This document shows positions 8,169-16,514 of a DNA stretch of 64,000 nucleotides, piece by piece; the stretch's first letter is position 1; each line of letters opens with the position of its first letter. The stretch is from Saccharothrix luteola (GTDB lineage Bacteria > Actinomycetota > Actinomycetes > Mycobacteriales > Pseudonocardiaceae), in NCBI RefSeq assembly GCF_020859565.1, contig NZ_JAJHUO010000001.1:41004-105003 (forward strand), in the 5' to 3' direction. Both the position numbers and the translations under genes were made by a program. The notes beneath the pieces were generated by a model, which searched no databases, was not told the origin of the DNA, and saw nothing but the letters and a program-made list of their open reading frames with translations.

Positions 8169-9404
8169 ATGAGCGGTTCCGACCGGACCGCGGAAAAGAT
8201 CTCCTGGGTCGACCGCGACATGCCGGTGATGCGGGCGCTCCGAGAGCGCTTCCGCGCCGAGACGCCGCTGGCCGGGCGCCGACTGTCGGTCAACGTGCAC
8301 CTGCTGCCGTCGACCGTGCCGTTGCTGTCGGCCCTCCGCGACGCCGGCGCCGACCTGGTGGTGTGCGGGTCGAACCCCATGTCGACCGACTCCGACGTCG
8401 CGGGTTGGCTCGGCGACCACGGCATGACCGTGCTCGCCCCGGGCCTGGACGACCTGGATGGCGACCGCGAGAGGTTGCTGGCCGCGCTGGACCACCACCC
8501 GCACGTGATCGTCGACGAGGCGGACGGGCTCCTCGGACTCCTCTACGCCGAGCGTGAGGAACTGGTGCCCACCATCCTCGGCGCGTCGGTGCACACCCTC
8601 ACCGGTGTTCGGCGGTTGCACCGCTTCGCCGATCAAGGGCACCTGAGGTTCCCGGTGATAGGAATAGACGGCAGTCCGATCAAACAGCTTTTCGACAACG
8701 AGATGGGTACGGCGCAGAGCACGCTCGACGCGATCACCCGCCTGACCCATCCGCTGTTCTACGGTCTGCGCGCCGTGGTCGCCGGTTTCGGCGCGTGTGG
8801 ACGGGGAATTGCGAAGGCGCTCGCGCACAGAGGTGCCGACGTCATCGTCACCGAGGTCGACCCGGTCCGTGCGCTGTGGGCGGTGACATCCGGCTTCCGG
8901 GTGATGCCCGCCGACGACGCCGCGGAGGTGGGAGAGCTGTTCATCACCGCGACAGGCAACATCAACATTTTCAACGGGTCGCACTTCGCCCGGATGAAGG
9001 ACGGGGTGACCCTGGTCAACGCCGGCCACGGGAACGGCGAGATCGACGTCGCGACCCTCGCCGACACCGCGTCCGACAGCCGCACCGTGCTGCCGTTGGT
9101 CACCGAGTACCGCGATGGACGTGGGCGCAGGAGGTTCCTCCTGGCCGAGGGCTACCCGGTGAACACCGCCGGGTCCTCCGGTCACCCGCCGGGGCTCATG
9201 GACATCAGCTTCGCCGCGCAAGCGCTGGGGGTCGAGCACCTCGTCAAGAACGCTTCTCGCATGTCGAACACGGTCCACCAGCTGCCGCAGGAGGTGCAGC
9301 AGCACATCGCCCGCGCGAAACTCGCGGCGCTGGAGGTGTCCATCGACCGGCAGGACCTCGAGCAACGGCAGTACGACGACCAACTCAGCTTCGCTCCGCG
9401 TTGA
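8169..9404 (+). CDS. S-adenosylhomocysteine hydrolase-like NAD-binding protein, divergent
   Basis: A 411-residue member of the adenosylhomocysteinase fold. It keeps HLLPSTV (His44), VDEADG near 116, LTGVRRLHRF, the active-site lysine and aspartate in SPIKQLFDN (Lys172, Asp176), the NAD loop VAGFGACGRG at 204-213, TATGNINIF near 260, and NAGHGNGEIDV. Differences from true AHCY: the GISEETTTGV segment is GASVHTLTGV, putting His where the catalytic Glu156 (human numbering) should be, and the C-terminal KPDHYRY tail is absent. It may act on a different nucleoside thioether, or in the synthetic direction. ATG chosen for its GGAGAG site. Followed 15 bases later by a cupin gene, so probably an operon. 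Confidence 0.75.
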   Translation: MSGSDRTAEKISWVDRDMPVMRALRERFRAETPLAGRRLSVNVHLLPSTVPLLSALRDAGADLVVCGSNPMSTDSDVAGWLGDHGMTVLAPGLDDLDGDRERLLAALDHHPHVIVDEADGLLGLLYAEREELVPTILGASVHTLTGVRRLHRFADQGHLRFPVIGIDGSPIKQLFDNEMGTAQSTLDAITRLTHPLFYGLRAVVAGFGACGRGIAKALAHRGADVIVTEVDPVRALWAVTSGFRVMPADDAAEVGELFITATGNINIFNGSHFARMKDGVTLVNAGHGNGEIDVATLADTASDSRTVLPLVTEYRDGRGRRRFLLAEGYPVNTAGSSGHPPGLMDISFAAQALGVEHLVKNASRMSNTVHQLPQEVQQHIARAKLAALEVSIDRQDLEQRQYDDQLSFAPR

Positions 9405-9419
9405 ACCTCGGAAGGCACC

Positions 9420-10085
9420 ATGCTCCACCTCATGCCCTACCGCTCCTGGATCGCCTCCGGTGATGTCGATGACCCCGACGCGCTGAGCCTCGCCGATGAC
9501 GCCGCGGTCCTGGAGCACGTCAACAGCCGGCCGGTCGACGACGAACGCCCCCTCGTGGTCGTGGAACCGCACTTCGGTCTCGCCCCCAGGGTTCGCTTCC
9601 TGTGCCGGGACATCCGGGGTACGGCGGTGGAGATCGCGCTCCGACCGCCGATCGCCGGGCGTCTCGACCTCCTGCCGCACCCCGAAGGCGGCTGGGCCAG
9701 GGAGATCTGGCACACCGGGCACGCCTTCCGCCCGGAGGGCTATCCCGCTGAACGGGAGAGCGCTACGGCGCTGCAGTACGCACTCGGACCCGGTGAACGC
9801 TCCCGCTGGCACGTCGTGCGCCCCGACGAACTGTGGTTGTGGCAGTCGGGGGCGCCGCTGCGGATGCTGCTCGGCGGCCGCGGCGAGGCACCCGCGGATC
9901 CGGAGGAGCACATCCTGGGCGGCGGCTTCACGCAGGGACACACACCCAATCTGCTGGTGCCCGCGGGCACCTGGCAGGCCGCGGAACCCGCCGAGCCCGC
10001 CGAAGTCCTGATCACCTGCGTCGTGTCCCCCGGCTGGGACCAAGAGGACTACCGCATCCTGGAAGCGGATCACGAGCGGTCCTGA
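9420..10085 (+). CDS. Cupin_5 (DUF985) domain protein
   Basis: A 221-residue protein with a GGAAGG ribosome-binding site. The C-terminal two-thirds, from about residue 80, is a DUF985-type cupin: LDLLPHPEGGWAREIW, SATALQYALGPGERSRWHVV, DELWLWQSGAPL and GGGFTQGHTPNLLVPAGTWQ fit the family's conserved strands. The N-terminal 75 residues (MLHLMPYRSWIASGDVDDPD and RPLVVVEPHFGLAP) are extra relative to the usual 150-170 residue members and unrecognised. Cupins of this group bind small sugar-like or nucleotide-like ligands. Tight linkage to the divergent SAH-hydrolase homologue suggests the two work on the same small molecule; that is inference. Confidence 0.75.
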   Translation: MLHLMPYRSWIASGDVDDPDALSLADDAAVLEHVNSRPVDDERPLVVVEPHFGLAPRVRFLCRDIRGTAVEIALRPPIAGRLDLLPHPEGGWAREIWHTGHAFRPEGYPAERESATALQYALGPGERSRWHVVRPDELWLWQSGAPLRMLLGGRGEAPADPEEHILGGGFTQGHTPNLLVPAGTWQAAEPAEPAEVLITCVVSPGWDQEDYRILEADHERS

Positions 10086-10423
10086 TCCCCGGTGCGCCGC
10101 CTGACGTCCCGCCGTCGACGCGGACTCGACCAGCCTGCTGCTCCAGTCCGGTGTGGACCGCGGTGAACGGTTCCGGGCCCGATCGGAGTGGGGCGTCCCC
10201 TGCCTCCTGGTGGTGTCCCCTACGGCCGGCGCGTCTGAGCCGCCGTCCGCGCGGTGTGGGGCTGCCGGGGTTCGGGGCGACGCCGTCACCCGCGTACGTG
10301 AAGCAGGGTGCCTCCAAGGGTTCCGCTCGACAACAGTGTCCGCGGCGGTGCCGGCTACGCCCACGCAATCTCACTTCCCCGGCGAACGCGTGGACGCTCT
10401 TCACCTCAAGGCGGGGATGAGAT

Positions 10424-10444
10424 CCGCCGGAGCGGATCCGGCGG
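10424..10444. terminator. Hairpin between convergent genes, candidate terminator
   Basis: A perfect 7-base stem (ccgccgg / ccggcgg) with a 7-base loop lies in the 500-base gap (10086-10589) between the cupin gene and the convergent S15-like hydrolase. It could terminate either side. The rest of the gap shows no gene. Confidence 0.35.
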
Positions 10445-10589
10445 CCGACTGCACCGTGAGGAGAAGTCTTTGGGATGAAGGACCTCGGGTCCTCCGCGAA
10501 CGGCCGCACGGCAGCCCGGACGGCCCGTCATGGCGGGAGGCCGTTGCGAAGGGCGATGCCGCCGTCCAAGACGTGCGCCGACCGCGGTG

Positions 10590-12092
10590 TCACCGCACGA
10601 CGGGCAGGTGCGCGGTGACGTCGCGCAGCACCATCGCGCTCGGTGTGCGGCTTCCGTGCAACACGAACATGTCCGCGACCGGGGTGACGGTCAGGAACAG
10701 CGACTGACCCGCGGGGATCGTGGCGGCGACCGACGGCAACTCGATCGTGCGGCGGGTACCGAGGGTGAGGCTGGGCTCCCGGTGCGGCATCACGTTGTTC
10801 TGGATCACCCTGGCGTCCAGCGGTGACCTGCCGACGCTCAGCGCGAAGAACGCCCGACTGTCCAGCCCCAGCGTGCTCACCACCGCGTCCAGCACCGGTG
10901 ACCCGGCGACCGTGAGCGGGCCGTCCGCGACCTTGATCGCCTGCGGCACGCCCACCCCGGCCGTGGTCACGACATCCGGCAGCGCGACCGCGGTCGTCGG
11001 CGACACCGAGTCCACGCTGACGCAACCACCCTCAGCGGTCATCAGGTGATAACGCCCGTGACCGGTGAGCGTGCGTCGCGCACCCAGCAGGTTCTCCGCC
11101 AGGAACCGCAGCTCCAAGTCGTCATAGCCCCCGTACGCGGCGGAACACGTGTCACCCGCCACGGCGTAACCGCTCGGGACGGCCGTGGGCAGCGTGTGAC
11201 CGCCGTTGTAGCCGACCAGCAGGCTGTTGGCGCGGGCCCGAGGGGTCAACGCCCGGTCGAAGTTGTCGATCGCCTGGTCCAGCGGGAACAGGTTGTCACT
11301 GACGCCCTGGTGCAACAGCACGGGGATGTCCAACCGACGACCCGCCTCGACGTGGTGCGCCGGACCGTTGTCGCGGAAGAACTCGTCCATCGTGGTCGGC
11401 CAGTCACCGGTCAGCATCCCTTCGGCGTAACCGGCGTGCATGGTCGAGGTGTGCGCTCGCGGGGCGATGGCGTACAGAGCGGTGACCCACGTGCTGCGCA
11501 CGACGCCGTTCGGGGCGAGGCTGTCGTTGAGCGAGTGCCACGTGATCTGCGGCGCCAACGCGTCGAACCGCGTCCGACCGGTCCTCATGATCTCGGTGAA
11601 CGCCCCCGCGAACTGGTAGCCGCCACCGTACGACCCGCCGACCGCGCCCAGAACCGGGTCGTTCGGACCGTTGCGGCGCACCCAGTCCAACGACGCCACG
11701 TAGTCGATCACCCGGATGACGTCCTCACCCTCGAACGCCGGATCGGCCACGTGCGCCTTGCCGCCGCTCTCGCCGAAGCCACGCTGGTCGAAGCTCACCA
11801 CCCCGAAACCCGCATCGAGGTACCGCTGGAAGGAGCCGGGCGCGGACGTGCGGGTACCGCCCCAACCGTCGCCGTGCAGCAGCACCGGCACCCGGCTGTC
11901 CCGCGAGGCGGAGGCGGGCTTGAACACGCTCAGGCAGATGTTCGCCGGTCCCGGCTCCAACGGATCGATCTCGGGCACGCCGGCCACGCAGACGTTCACC
12001 GGCGCCGGGTGGTCGGCGTGCGCCGCCGGAGGGGTGGCCACGGCGACACCGGCCGCGATCGCCACCGCGACCAGTGCGGTCAGGATGCGCAT
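10590..12092 (-). CDS. Secreted CocE/X-Pro dipeptidyl-peptidase (S15)-type hydrolase
   Basis: A 500-residue protein with a GGAG ribosome-binding site and a signal peptide (MRILTALVAVAIAAGVAVAT, AAHA). The alpha/beta-hydrolase core includes VPVLLHGDGWGG, FDQRGFGESGG, the nucleophile elbow GGSYGGGY, and HQGVSDNLFPLDQ, followed by a histidine in GYNGGHTLP. The last 130 residues form a beta-rich domain like the C-terminal jelly roll of S15 peptidases and CocE-type esterases. The family cleaves X-Pro peptides or acyl esters, and the sequence does not decide between them. It is last of a minus-strand run TetR-GH3-GH1-hydrolase, with a 95-base gap after GH1, so may be co-expressed with the glycosidases. 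Confidence 0.8.
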   Translation of the reverse strand: MRILTALVAVAIAAGVAVATPPAAHADHPAPVNVCVAGVPEIDPLEPGPANICLSVFKPASASRDSRVPVLLHGDGWGGTRTSAPGSFQRYLDAGFGVVSFDQRGFGESGGKAHVADPAFEGEDVIRVIDYVASLDWVRRNGPNDPVLGAVGGSYGGGYQFAGAFTEIMRTGRTRFDALAPQITWHSLNDSLAPNGVVRSTWVTALYAIAPRAHTSTMHAGYAEGMLTGDWPTTMDEFFRDNGPAHHVEAGRRLDIPVLLHQGVSDNLFPLDQAIDNFDRALTPRARANSLLVGYNGGHTLPTAVPSGYAVAGDTCSAAYGGYDDLELRFLAENLLGARRTLTGHGRYHLMTAEGGCVSVDSVSPTTAVALPDVVTTAGVGVPQAIKVADGPLTVAGSPVLDAVVSTLGLDSRAFFALSVGRSPLDARVIQNNVMPHREPSLTLGTRRTIELPSVAATIPAGQSLFLTVTPVADMFVLHGSRTPSAMVLRDVTAHLPVVR

Positions 12093-12187
12093 AGCGGGTT
12101 CTCCACTTCGTTGTGGGGGAATCGCAGGGGTGCTTCCCGACGGCGCATCGAGCCGAAGCAGGTGCGGCGCCGGTCGCGGGGCGAGCG

Positions 12188-13363
12188 TCAGAGGATCCCG
12201 GTGCGGGCGACCTGGCCGTACCAGCGCGCGCTGGGCTTGATCGTCCGGGTGAAGGTCTCGCGATCGACCGACACCAGGCCGAACGTCGGCGTCCACGAGC
12301 CCCACTCGTAGTTGTCGAGCAGTGACCAGTGCAGGTAGCCCCGCACGTCCACGCCGTCCGCGATGGCGCGCGCCAGGCCGGCCAGGGCGCCGCGGGTGTA
12401 GTCGATCCGCTCCGCGTCGTCCGCCGTCGCGATGCCGTTCTCGGTGACCAGGATCGGCACCGCCGGCCCGACCCGATCCGCGGTGTGCCGGACGGCGCCC
12501 TCCAGCGCATCGGGGTAGAACTCCCAGCCGGTGAGGGTCCTGCGCGCGTCGGGGTCGGGCTCGATCGGGCCGCCGTCCCCGATGACGACCCGGGTGTAGG
12601 CCTGCACGCCGATGAAGTCGTCGTCTCCGGCGACGTCGAGGAACTGGTCCTCGCGGGAGTGCGCCCACTCGGCGGCGAGGTCGTCCGCGCCGGCCGCGGC
12701 CTGGAAGTTCTGGTTGGCCACCGTCCAGCCGGACCGCACGCGGGGCAACGCGGCCAGTTCCTCGCGGGCGGCGCGGTGCGCCGCGATCAACGCGTCCGCG
12801 ACGTCCTGGTCCGGCGGAGGCATCGCGCCGGCCACGTTCTCCTTCCGCTCGCCCCGCTTGATCATGGCGCTCATCATCGCGACCATGTTCGGCTCGTTGA
12901 CGGTGCACACCCACTCCACGCCGTCGAGGATCGGCAGCACCGACCGCACGTAGGCGCGAAAGCGGGAGACGGCGTCGTCCCCGGTCCAACCGCCCGCCGC
13001 GCGGAACCACAGCGGCGTGGTGAAGTGGTGCAGGGTGACCACGGGCGTCAAGCCGCGTTCGAGGCAGCCCTCGACCACCCGCCGGTAGTGCGCGAGCTGC
13101 GCCCGCGAGACGTGGCCGGGCGCTGGTTCGACCCGGGCCCACTCGATGCTGAACCGGTAGCTGGTGAGGCCGAGGTCCCGGACGATGTCGAGGTCTTCCG
13201 GCCACCGGTGGTAGCTGTCGCACGCGTCGCCGCTGCGCTCGGGCAGGAACGAGTCGGGCGCGTTCTCGAACGCCCACAGGTCGCTGGCGGTGTTGTTGCC
13301 CTCGACCTGGTGCGCGGCCGTCGCGGCGCCCCACAGGAAGTCGTCGGGGAAGGTGGCGCTCAC
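12188..13363 (-). CDS. GH1 beta-glycosidase (beta-glucosidase type), cytoplasmic
   Basis: A 391-residue glycoside hydrolase family 1 enzyme, retaining beta-glycosidase. It shows FLWGAATAAHQVEGN at residues 9-23, the acid/base motif TVNEPN with Glu157, the nucleophile motif ILVTENG with Glu308, and the C-terminal HWSLLDNYEWGSW substrate loop. It lacks a signal peptide, so acts on imported oligosaccharides. The GTG start follows GGAGG at good spacing. It is slightly shorter than typical 440-residue members. The gene begins 29 bases after the GH3 stop, indicating one transcript. Substrate (glucosides or galactosides) cannot be read from sequence. Confidence 0.92.
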   Translation of the reverse strand: MSATFPDDFLWGAATAAHQVEGNNTASDLWAFENAPDSFLPERSGDACDSYHRWPEDLDIVRDLGLTSYRFSIEWARVEPAPGHVSRAQLAHYRRVVEGCLERGLTPVVTLHHFTTPLWFRAAGGWTGDDAVSRFRAYVRSVLPILDGVEWVCTVNEPNMVAMMSAMIKRGERKENVAGAMPPPDQDVADALIAAHRAAREELAALPRVRSGWTVANQNFQAAAGADDLAAEWAHSREDQFLDVAGDDDFIGVQAYTRVVIGDGGPIEPDPDARRTLTGWEFYPDALEGAVRHTADRVGPAVPILVTENGIATADDAERIDYTRGALAGLARAIADGVDVRGYLHWSLLDNYEWGSWTPTFGLVSVDRETFTRTIKPSARWYGQVARTGIL

Positions 13364-13392
13364 GGTCTTTCCTCCGCGGTCGTCTCGGGGAT

Positions 13393-15663
13393 TCACGGGC
13401 GCCGGTACGCGCCGGCGGCGAGGAGCTGTTCCTGGCCTGCTCGCGCCTCGGCGACCAGTTTCGCCACGGTCTCCGCCGTGACACCGAGGCCGAACGACCG
13501 GAGCTTGTCCAGCGGGATGGACAGGAACATCCGGACCAGCTCGGGCGCGACCGACGATCGGGTGGCGCCCAGGGCCGTCTGCCCCAGGAGAGCGGCCAGC
13601 ACTTCCCGCCCGGCCGGGTCGGCCCGCCACTCGGCGATGGTGGACTGCGCGGTGAGCGGCACCAGCACGCGGTCGCCGTCGCTGTGGACCGTGGCCTCCA
13701 ACCGCACGTCCTGCGAGGAGGCGCCCACGCGCACCGCGTACTCACCGGCCGCCAAGGCCCAGCGCTGACCGCGCACGTCCCACGTCCGCAGGTCGGCGGC
13801 CGTCAACGGCAGCGTCACGGTCGTCGTCTCGCCGGGCCGGAGGTCGACCTTGGCGAAGCCGCGCAGCTCCGAGCGGGGCCGGGTGGGGTGTGGCTCGACC
13901 ACACCCGCGTACAGCTGGGCGACTTCCTGCCCGGCCCGCTGTCCGGTGTTCGCCACCGAGAACGTCACCTCCCACGCGTTCTCGGCCACCTCGGTCACCT
14001 GCAGGTCGGAGTACTCGAACCGGGTGTAGGTGAGGCCGTGCCCGAACGGGAACGCGACCGGCCGGCCGAGCGTGTCGAAGTGCCGGTAGCCGACGAAGGC
14101 GCTTTCCCCGTAGACGGAGATGCCGTCGGCTCCGGGGAACGTGAGGTAGCTGGGGTGGTCGGACAGGCGCAGCGGGATGGTCTCGGCGAGCCGGCCAGAC
14201 GGCGACCGGTCGCCGAGCAGGAGGTCCGCCGTCGCGGCGCCGGCCCCTTGGCCGAGCAACCAGCCCTCCAGCACCGCGTTGGCGTGGTGCTGCCACTGGG
14301 CCACCGAGACGACGCCGCCGTTCGACAGCACGACGACGACGCGCGGCGCGACGGCGGCGACCCGTTCCAGCAGGCCGACCTGATCGGCGGGCAGGTCGAT
14401 CGTCGTGCGGTCGAAGCCCTCGGACTCGGCGTGCTCGGGCAGGCCCAGGAACACCACGGCGACCTGCGCGTCACGGGCTGCCTCGACCGCCGCGAGCACC
14501 AACGCCTCGTCGGCGACGCCGTCCGCGGTGTACCCGGGCGCGAACCGGACCGCGCCCAGCCTCCTGGTCAGCGCGTCCAGCGCGGAGGACAGCTCGGTCG
14601 GGACGATGCGCGACGACCCGCCGCCCTGGAAACGCGGGGTGCGCGCGAGTTCGCCGATCACCGCGACGGTGTCCGGTGACGACGGGTCCAGCGGGAGCAC
14701 GCCGTCGTTGGTGAGCAGCACGGCCGCTCGTGCGGCGGCTTCACGGGCCAACTCGGCGTTGTCCCGTCGGATCGCGGCCAGCTCCTCCTCGGTCGCACGT
14801 GCTCGGGCAGCGCCGACGCGCTCCTCCAAGCGGCGCAGGCGGTCGACGACCGCGTCGAGCACCGACTCGTCCAGCTCGCCCCGCTCGACCGCGGCCACGA
14901 CCTCCGCGTCCGTGCCGGTCGGCGGCATCTCCAGGTCCAGACCGGCCCGCAGCGCGGCGACCCGGTCGTTCACCGCGCCCCAGTCGGACACGACGACGCC
15001 GTCGAAACCCCACTCCTCGCGCAGCACGCGCGTGAGCAGCCACGGGTTCTCGCTCGCCGGGACGCCGTTGATCGAGTTGTAGGCGCTCATGACCACGGCC
15101 GGGCGTGCGATCCGCACCACGTGCTCGAACGGGCGGAGGTAGACCTCCCGCAGCGCCCGCTGGTCGACCTCCGCCGAGACCCGCATGCGGTCGGTCTCCT
15201 GGTTGTTGACCGCGAAGTGCTTGACGCACGCGCCGACGCCGCTGGACTGGACGCCCTCGACGTAGGCGGCGGCGAGCCGTCCCGTCAGGTGCGGGTCCTC
15301 GGACAGGTACTCGAAGTTGCGCCCGCCCAGCGGTGAGCGCTTGATGTTCATGCCGGGACCGAGGAGGACGTCCACCTCCAGCGCGGCGGCCTCACGGCCC
15401 AGCGCCTCGCCCACGCGGCGCACCAGCTCGGGGTCCCACGTGGAACCGAGGGCCACCGCGGGCGGGAAGCACGTCGCCGGGACGCTGGTCCCGATCCCGA
15501 GCGCGTCGCCGCCCTCACCTTGGCGGCGCACGCCGTGAGGCCCGTCGGCGAGCAGGAACGAGCGCACGAGGCCGGGTGCCCCGGTCGAGTGCCAGGTGTC
15601 GCTGCCCGAGGTGAGCGATGCCTTGAGCGCGAGCGGAGCGCGCTCGGCCTCGTGGTCGGCCAT
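13393..15663 (-). CDS. GH3 beta-glycosidase with fibronectin-like C-terminal domain, cytoplasmic
   Basis: A 756-residue family 3 glycoside hydrolase. The N-terminal barrel carries DGPHGVR near 40, GRNFEYLSEDP near 115, CVKHFAVNNQETDR near 146-159, and the nucleophile motif VVVSDWGA with Asp227. The second alpha/beta domain includes NDGVLPLD and GGGSSR, and the Fn3-like tail starts after YTRFEYSDLQV. It has no signal peptide. The ATG at 15663 is preceded by AGGAGA. The enzyme releases terminal beta-linked sugars (glucose, xylose or GlcNAc). With GH1 behind it and a divergent ABC transporter, it probably processes imported beta-oligosaccharides. Confidence 0.92.
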   Translation of the reverse strand: MADHEAERAPLALKASLTSGSDTWHSTGAPGLVRSFLLADGPHGVRRQGEGGDALGIGTSVPATCFPPAVALGSTWDPELVRRVGEALGREAAALEVDVLLGPGMNIKRSPLGGRNFEYLSEDPHLTGRLAAAYVEGVQSSGVGACVKHFAVNNQETDRMRVSAEVDQRALREVYLRPFEHVVRIARPAVVMSAYNSINGVPASENPWLLTRVLREEWGFDGVVVSDWGAVNDRVAALRAGLDLEMPPTGTDAEVVAAVERGELDESVLDAVVDRLRRLEERVGAARARATEEELAAIRRDNAELAREAAARAAVLLTNDGVLPLDPSSPDTVAVIGELARTPRFQGGGSSRIVPTELSSALDALTRRLGAVRFAPGYTADGVADEALVLAAVEAARDAQVAVVFLGLPEHAESEGFDRTTIDLPADQVGLLERVAAVAPRVVVVLSNGGVVSVAQWQHHANAVLEGWLLGQGAGAATADLLLGDRSPSGRLAETIPLRLSDHPSYLTFPGADGISVYGESAFVGYRHFDTLGRPVAFPFGHGLTYTRFEYSDLQVTEVAENAWEVTFSVANTGQRAGQEVAQLYAGVVEPHPTRPRSELRGFAKVDLRPGETTTVTLPLTAADLRTWDVRGQRWALAAGEYAVRVGASSQDVRLEATVHSDGDRVLVPLTAQSTIAEWRADPAGREVLAALLGQTALGATRSSVAPELVRMFLSIPLDKLRSFGLGVTAETVAKLVAEARAGQEQLLAAGAYRRP

Positions 15664-15676
15664 TGTGGACGGTCTC

Positions 15677-15688
15677 CTCATCGATGAG
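15677..15688. promoter_or_regulatory. 12-base perfect palindrome at the GH3 ribosome-binding site
   Basis: CTCATCGATGAG reads the same on both strands and overlaps the GH3 Shine-Dalgarno region. It could be a minor operator half-element, or chance. Confidence 0.25.
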
Positions 15689-15719
15689 CGTGACGGGGCG
15701 GCGCTTCGGCGTCCGAGGG

Positions 15720-16355
15720 TCAGCCCGATTTCCAGCGGGTCGTGTCGATGCCGAGCAGGGTGAGGAAGTCGAGCAGGCGACCGCGCATGTCGATCGCGTC
15801 CGGGGCGAGCAGCCACTGCGTCTGCAGCCCGTCGAGGAGCGCGAGGAGCTGCTGCGCCGCCGCTTCGGGGTCGAGTCGGCCGTCCGACACCTCGCCGAGG
15901 ATGTTCGCGAAGTGCTCGCGGAGGATCTCGTAACGGCGCAGGAAGTACCGGTGCGCCGGGTGGTCGGGATCGCTGGCCTCGTTGGAGAGCTTGGCGTACA
16001 GCGCCACGAGACCGGGCGTCATGGCGTTGCGCTCGACGATGTGGACCAGCTGGTCGAGGTGGTCCCACGCGTCGAGGTGCTCGTCGAACAGGACGTCGGC
16101 GTCGATCTGGTCGCGTCGTTCGAGCACCCGCATGAGCAACTCGTCCTTCCCGCCCGGGAAGTGGTGCAGGGCGCCGGCGTGGGTCAGCCCGGACGCGGCG
16201 GCGATGTCCCGCAGCGACACCGCGAGGTAACCGGACTTCGCGAACAGCTCCGCCGCGGCGTCGGTGATCCGCTCCTTGGTGCGGTCGCCCTTCGTGTACC
16301 GCTTGGCGGGGATCGGCGAGCCGCTCTTCACGCGGTCGGGTCCTGCACTCGCCAT
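15720..16355 (-). CDS. TetR-family transcriptional regulator of the glycosidase/transporter locus
   Basis: A 211-residue TetR regulator. The HTH spans residues 24-70: RTKERITDAAAELFAKSGYL, AVSLRDIAAASGLTHAGALH, HFPGGKDELL. The C-terminal ligand-binding helices follow. An ATG start follows GAGGAG. It is divergent from the ABC binding-protein gene and upstream of GH3 on the same strand, the standard arrangement for a local repressor. A near-palindromic element lies in the 159-base gap. The inducer is probably a transported saccharide; that is inference. Confidence 0.88.
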   Translation of the reverse strand: MASAGPDRVKSGSPIPAKRYTKGDRTKERITDAAAELFAKSGYLAVSLRDIAAASGLTHAGALHHFPGGKDELLMRVLERRDQIDADVLFDEHLDAWDHLDQLVHIVERNAMTPGLVALYAKLSNEASDPDHPAHRYFLRRYEILREHFANILGEVSDGRLDPEAAAQQLLALLDGLQTQWLLAPDAIDMRGRLLDFLTLLGIDTTRWKSG

Positions 16356-16412
16356 CGTGTCTCCTCGCGGCGTTATCGAAGTGGTCTGGACATCGAGCCC
16401 GCCGATGTGCCT

Positions 16413-16446
16413 ACCATGTGACCCGTAAAACTTACCACATGGTGAG
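16413..16446. promoter_or_regulatory. Candidate TetR operator in the divergent promoter
   Basis: Two nested symmetries lie between the TetR gene and the binding-protein gene: accatgtg (16413-16420) with cacatggt (16436-16443), and the near-palindrome cttaccacatggtgag at 16431-16446 (matching in 12 of 16 positions). TetR operators of this size commonly sit in such divergent gaps. Confidence 0.5.
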
Positions 16447-16514
16447 TTCTAGGTCGGTCTGATCCGACCCGGTACGCGGGCGACGAAGCCCGGCACGCAG
16501 AACAGGAGTTGCCC

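Noticed and set aside
7998..10364. A 788-codon minus-strand open frame opposite the SAH-hydrolase-like and cupin genes
   Set aside because: Arg/Gly/Val-rich antisense shadow of two well-supported plus-strand genes; no family motifs and no credible start.
10590..13745. A single open minus-strand frame of more than 1000 codons spanning the S15-like hydrolase and GH1 genes
   Set aside because: Only the left part (10590-12092) has protein-family character in this frame; the right part is an out-of-frame shadow of the GH1 gene and the GH3 3' end, kept open by high GC content.
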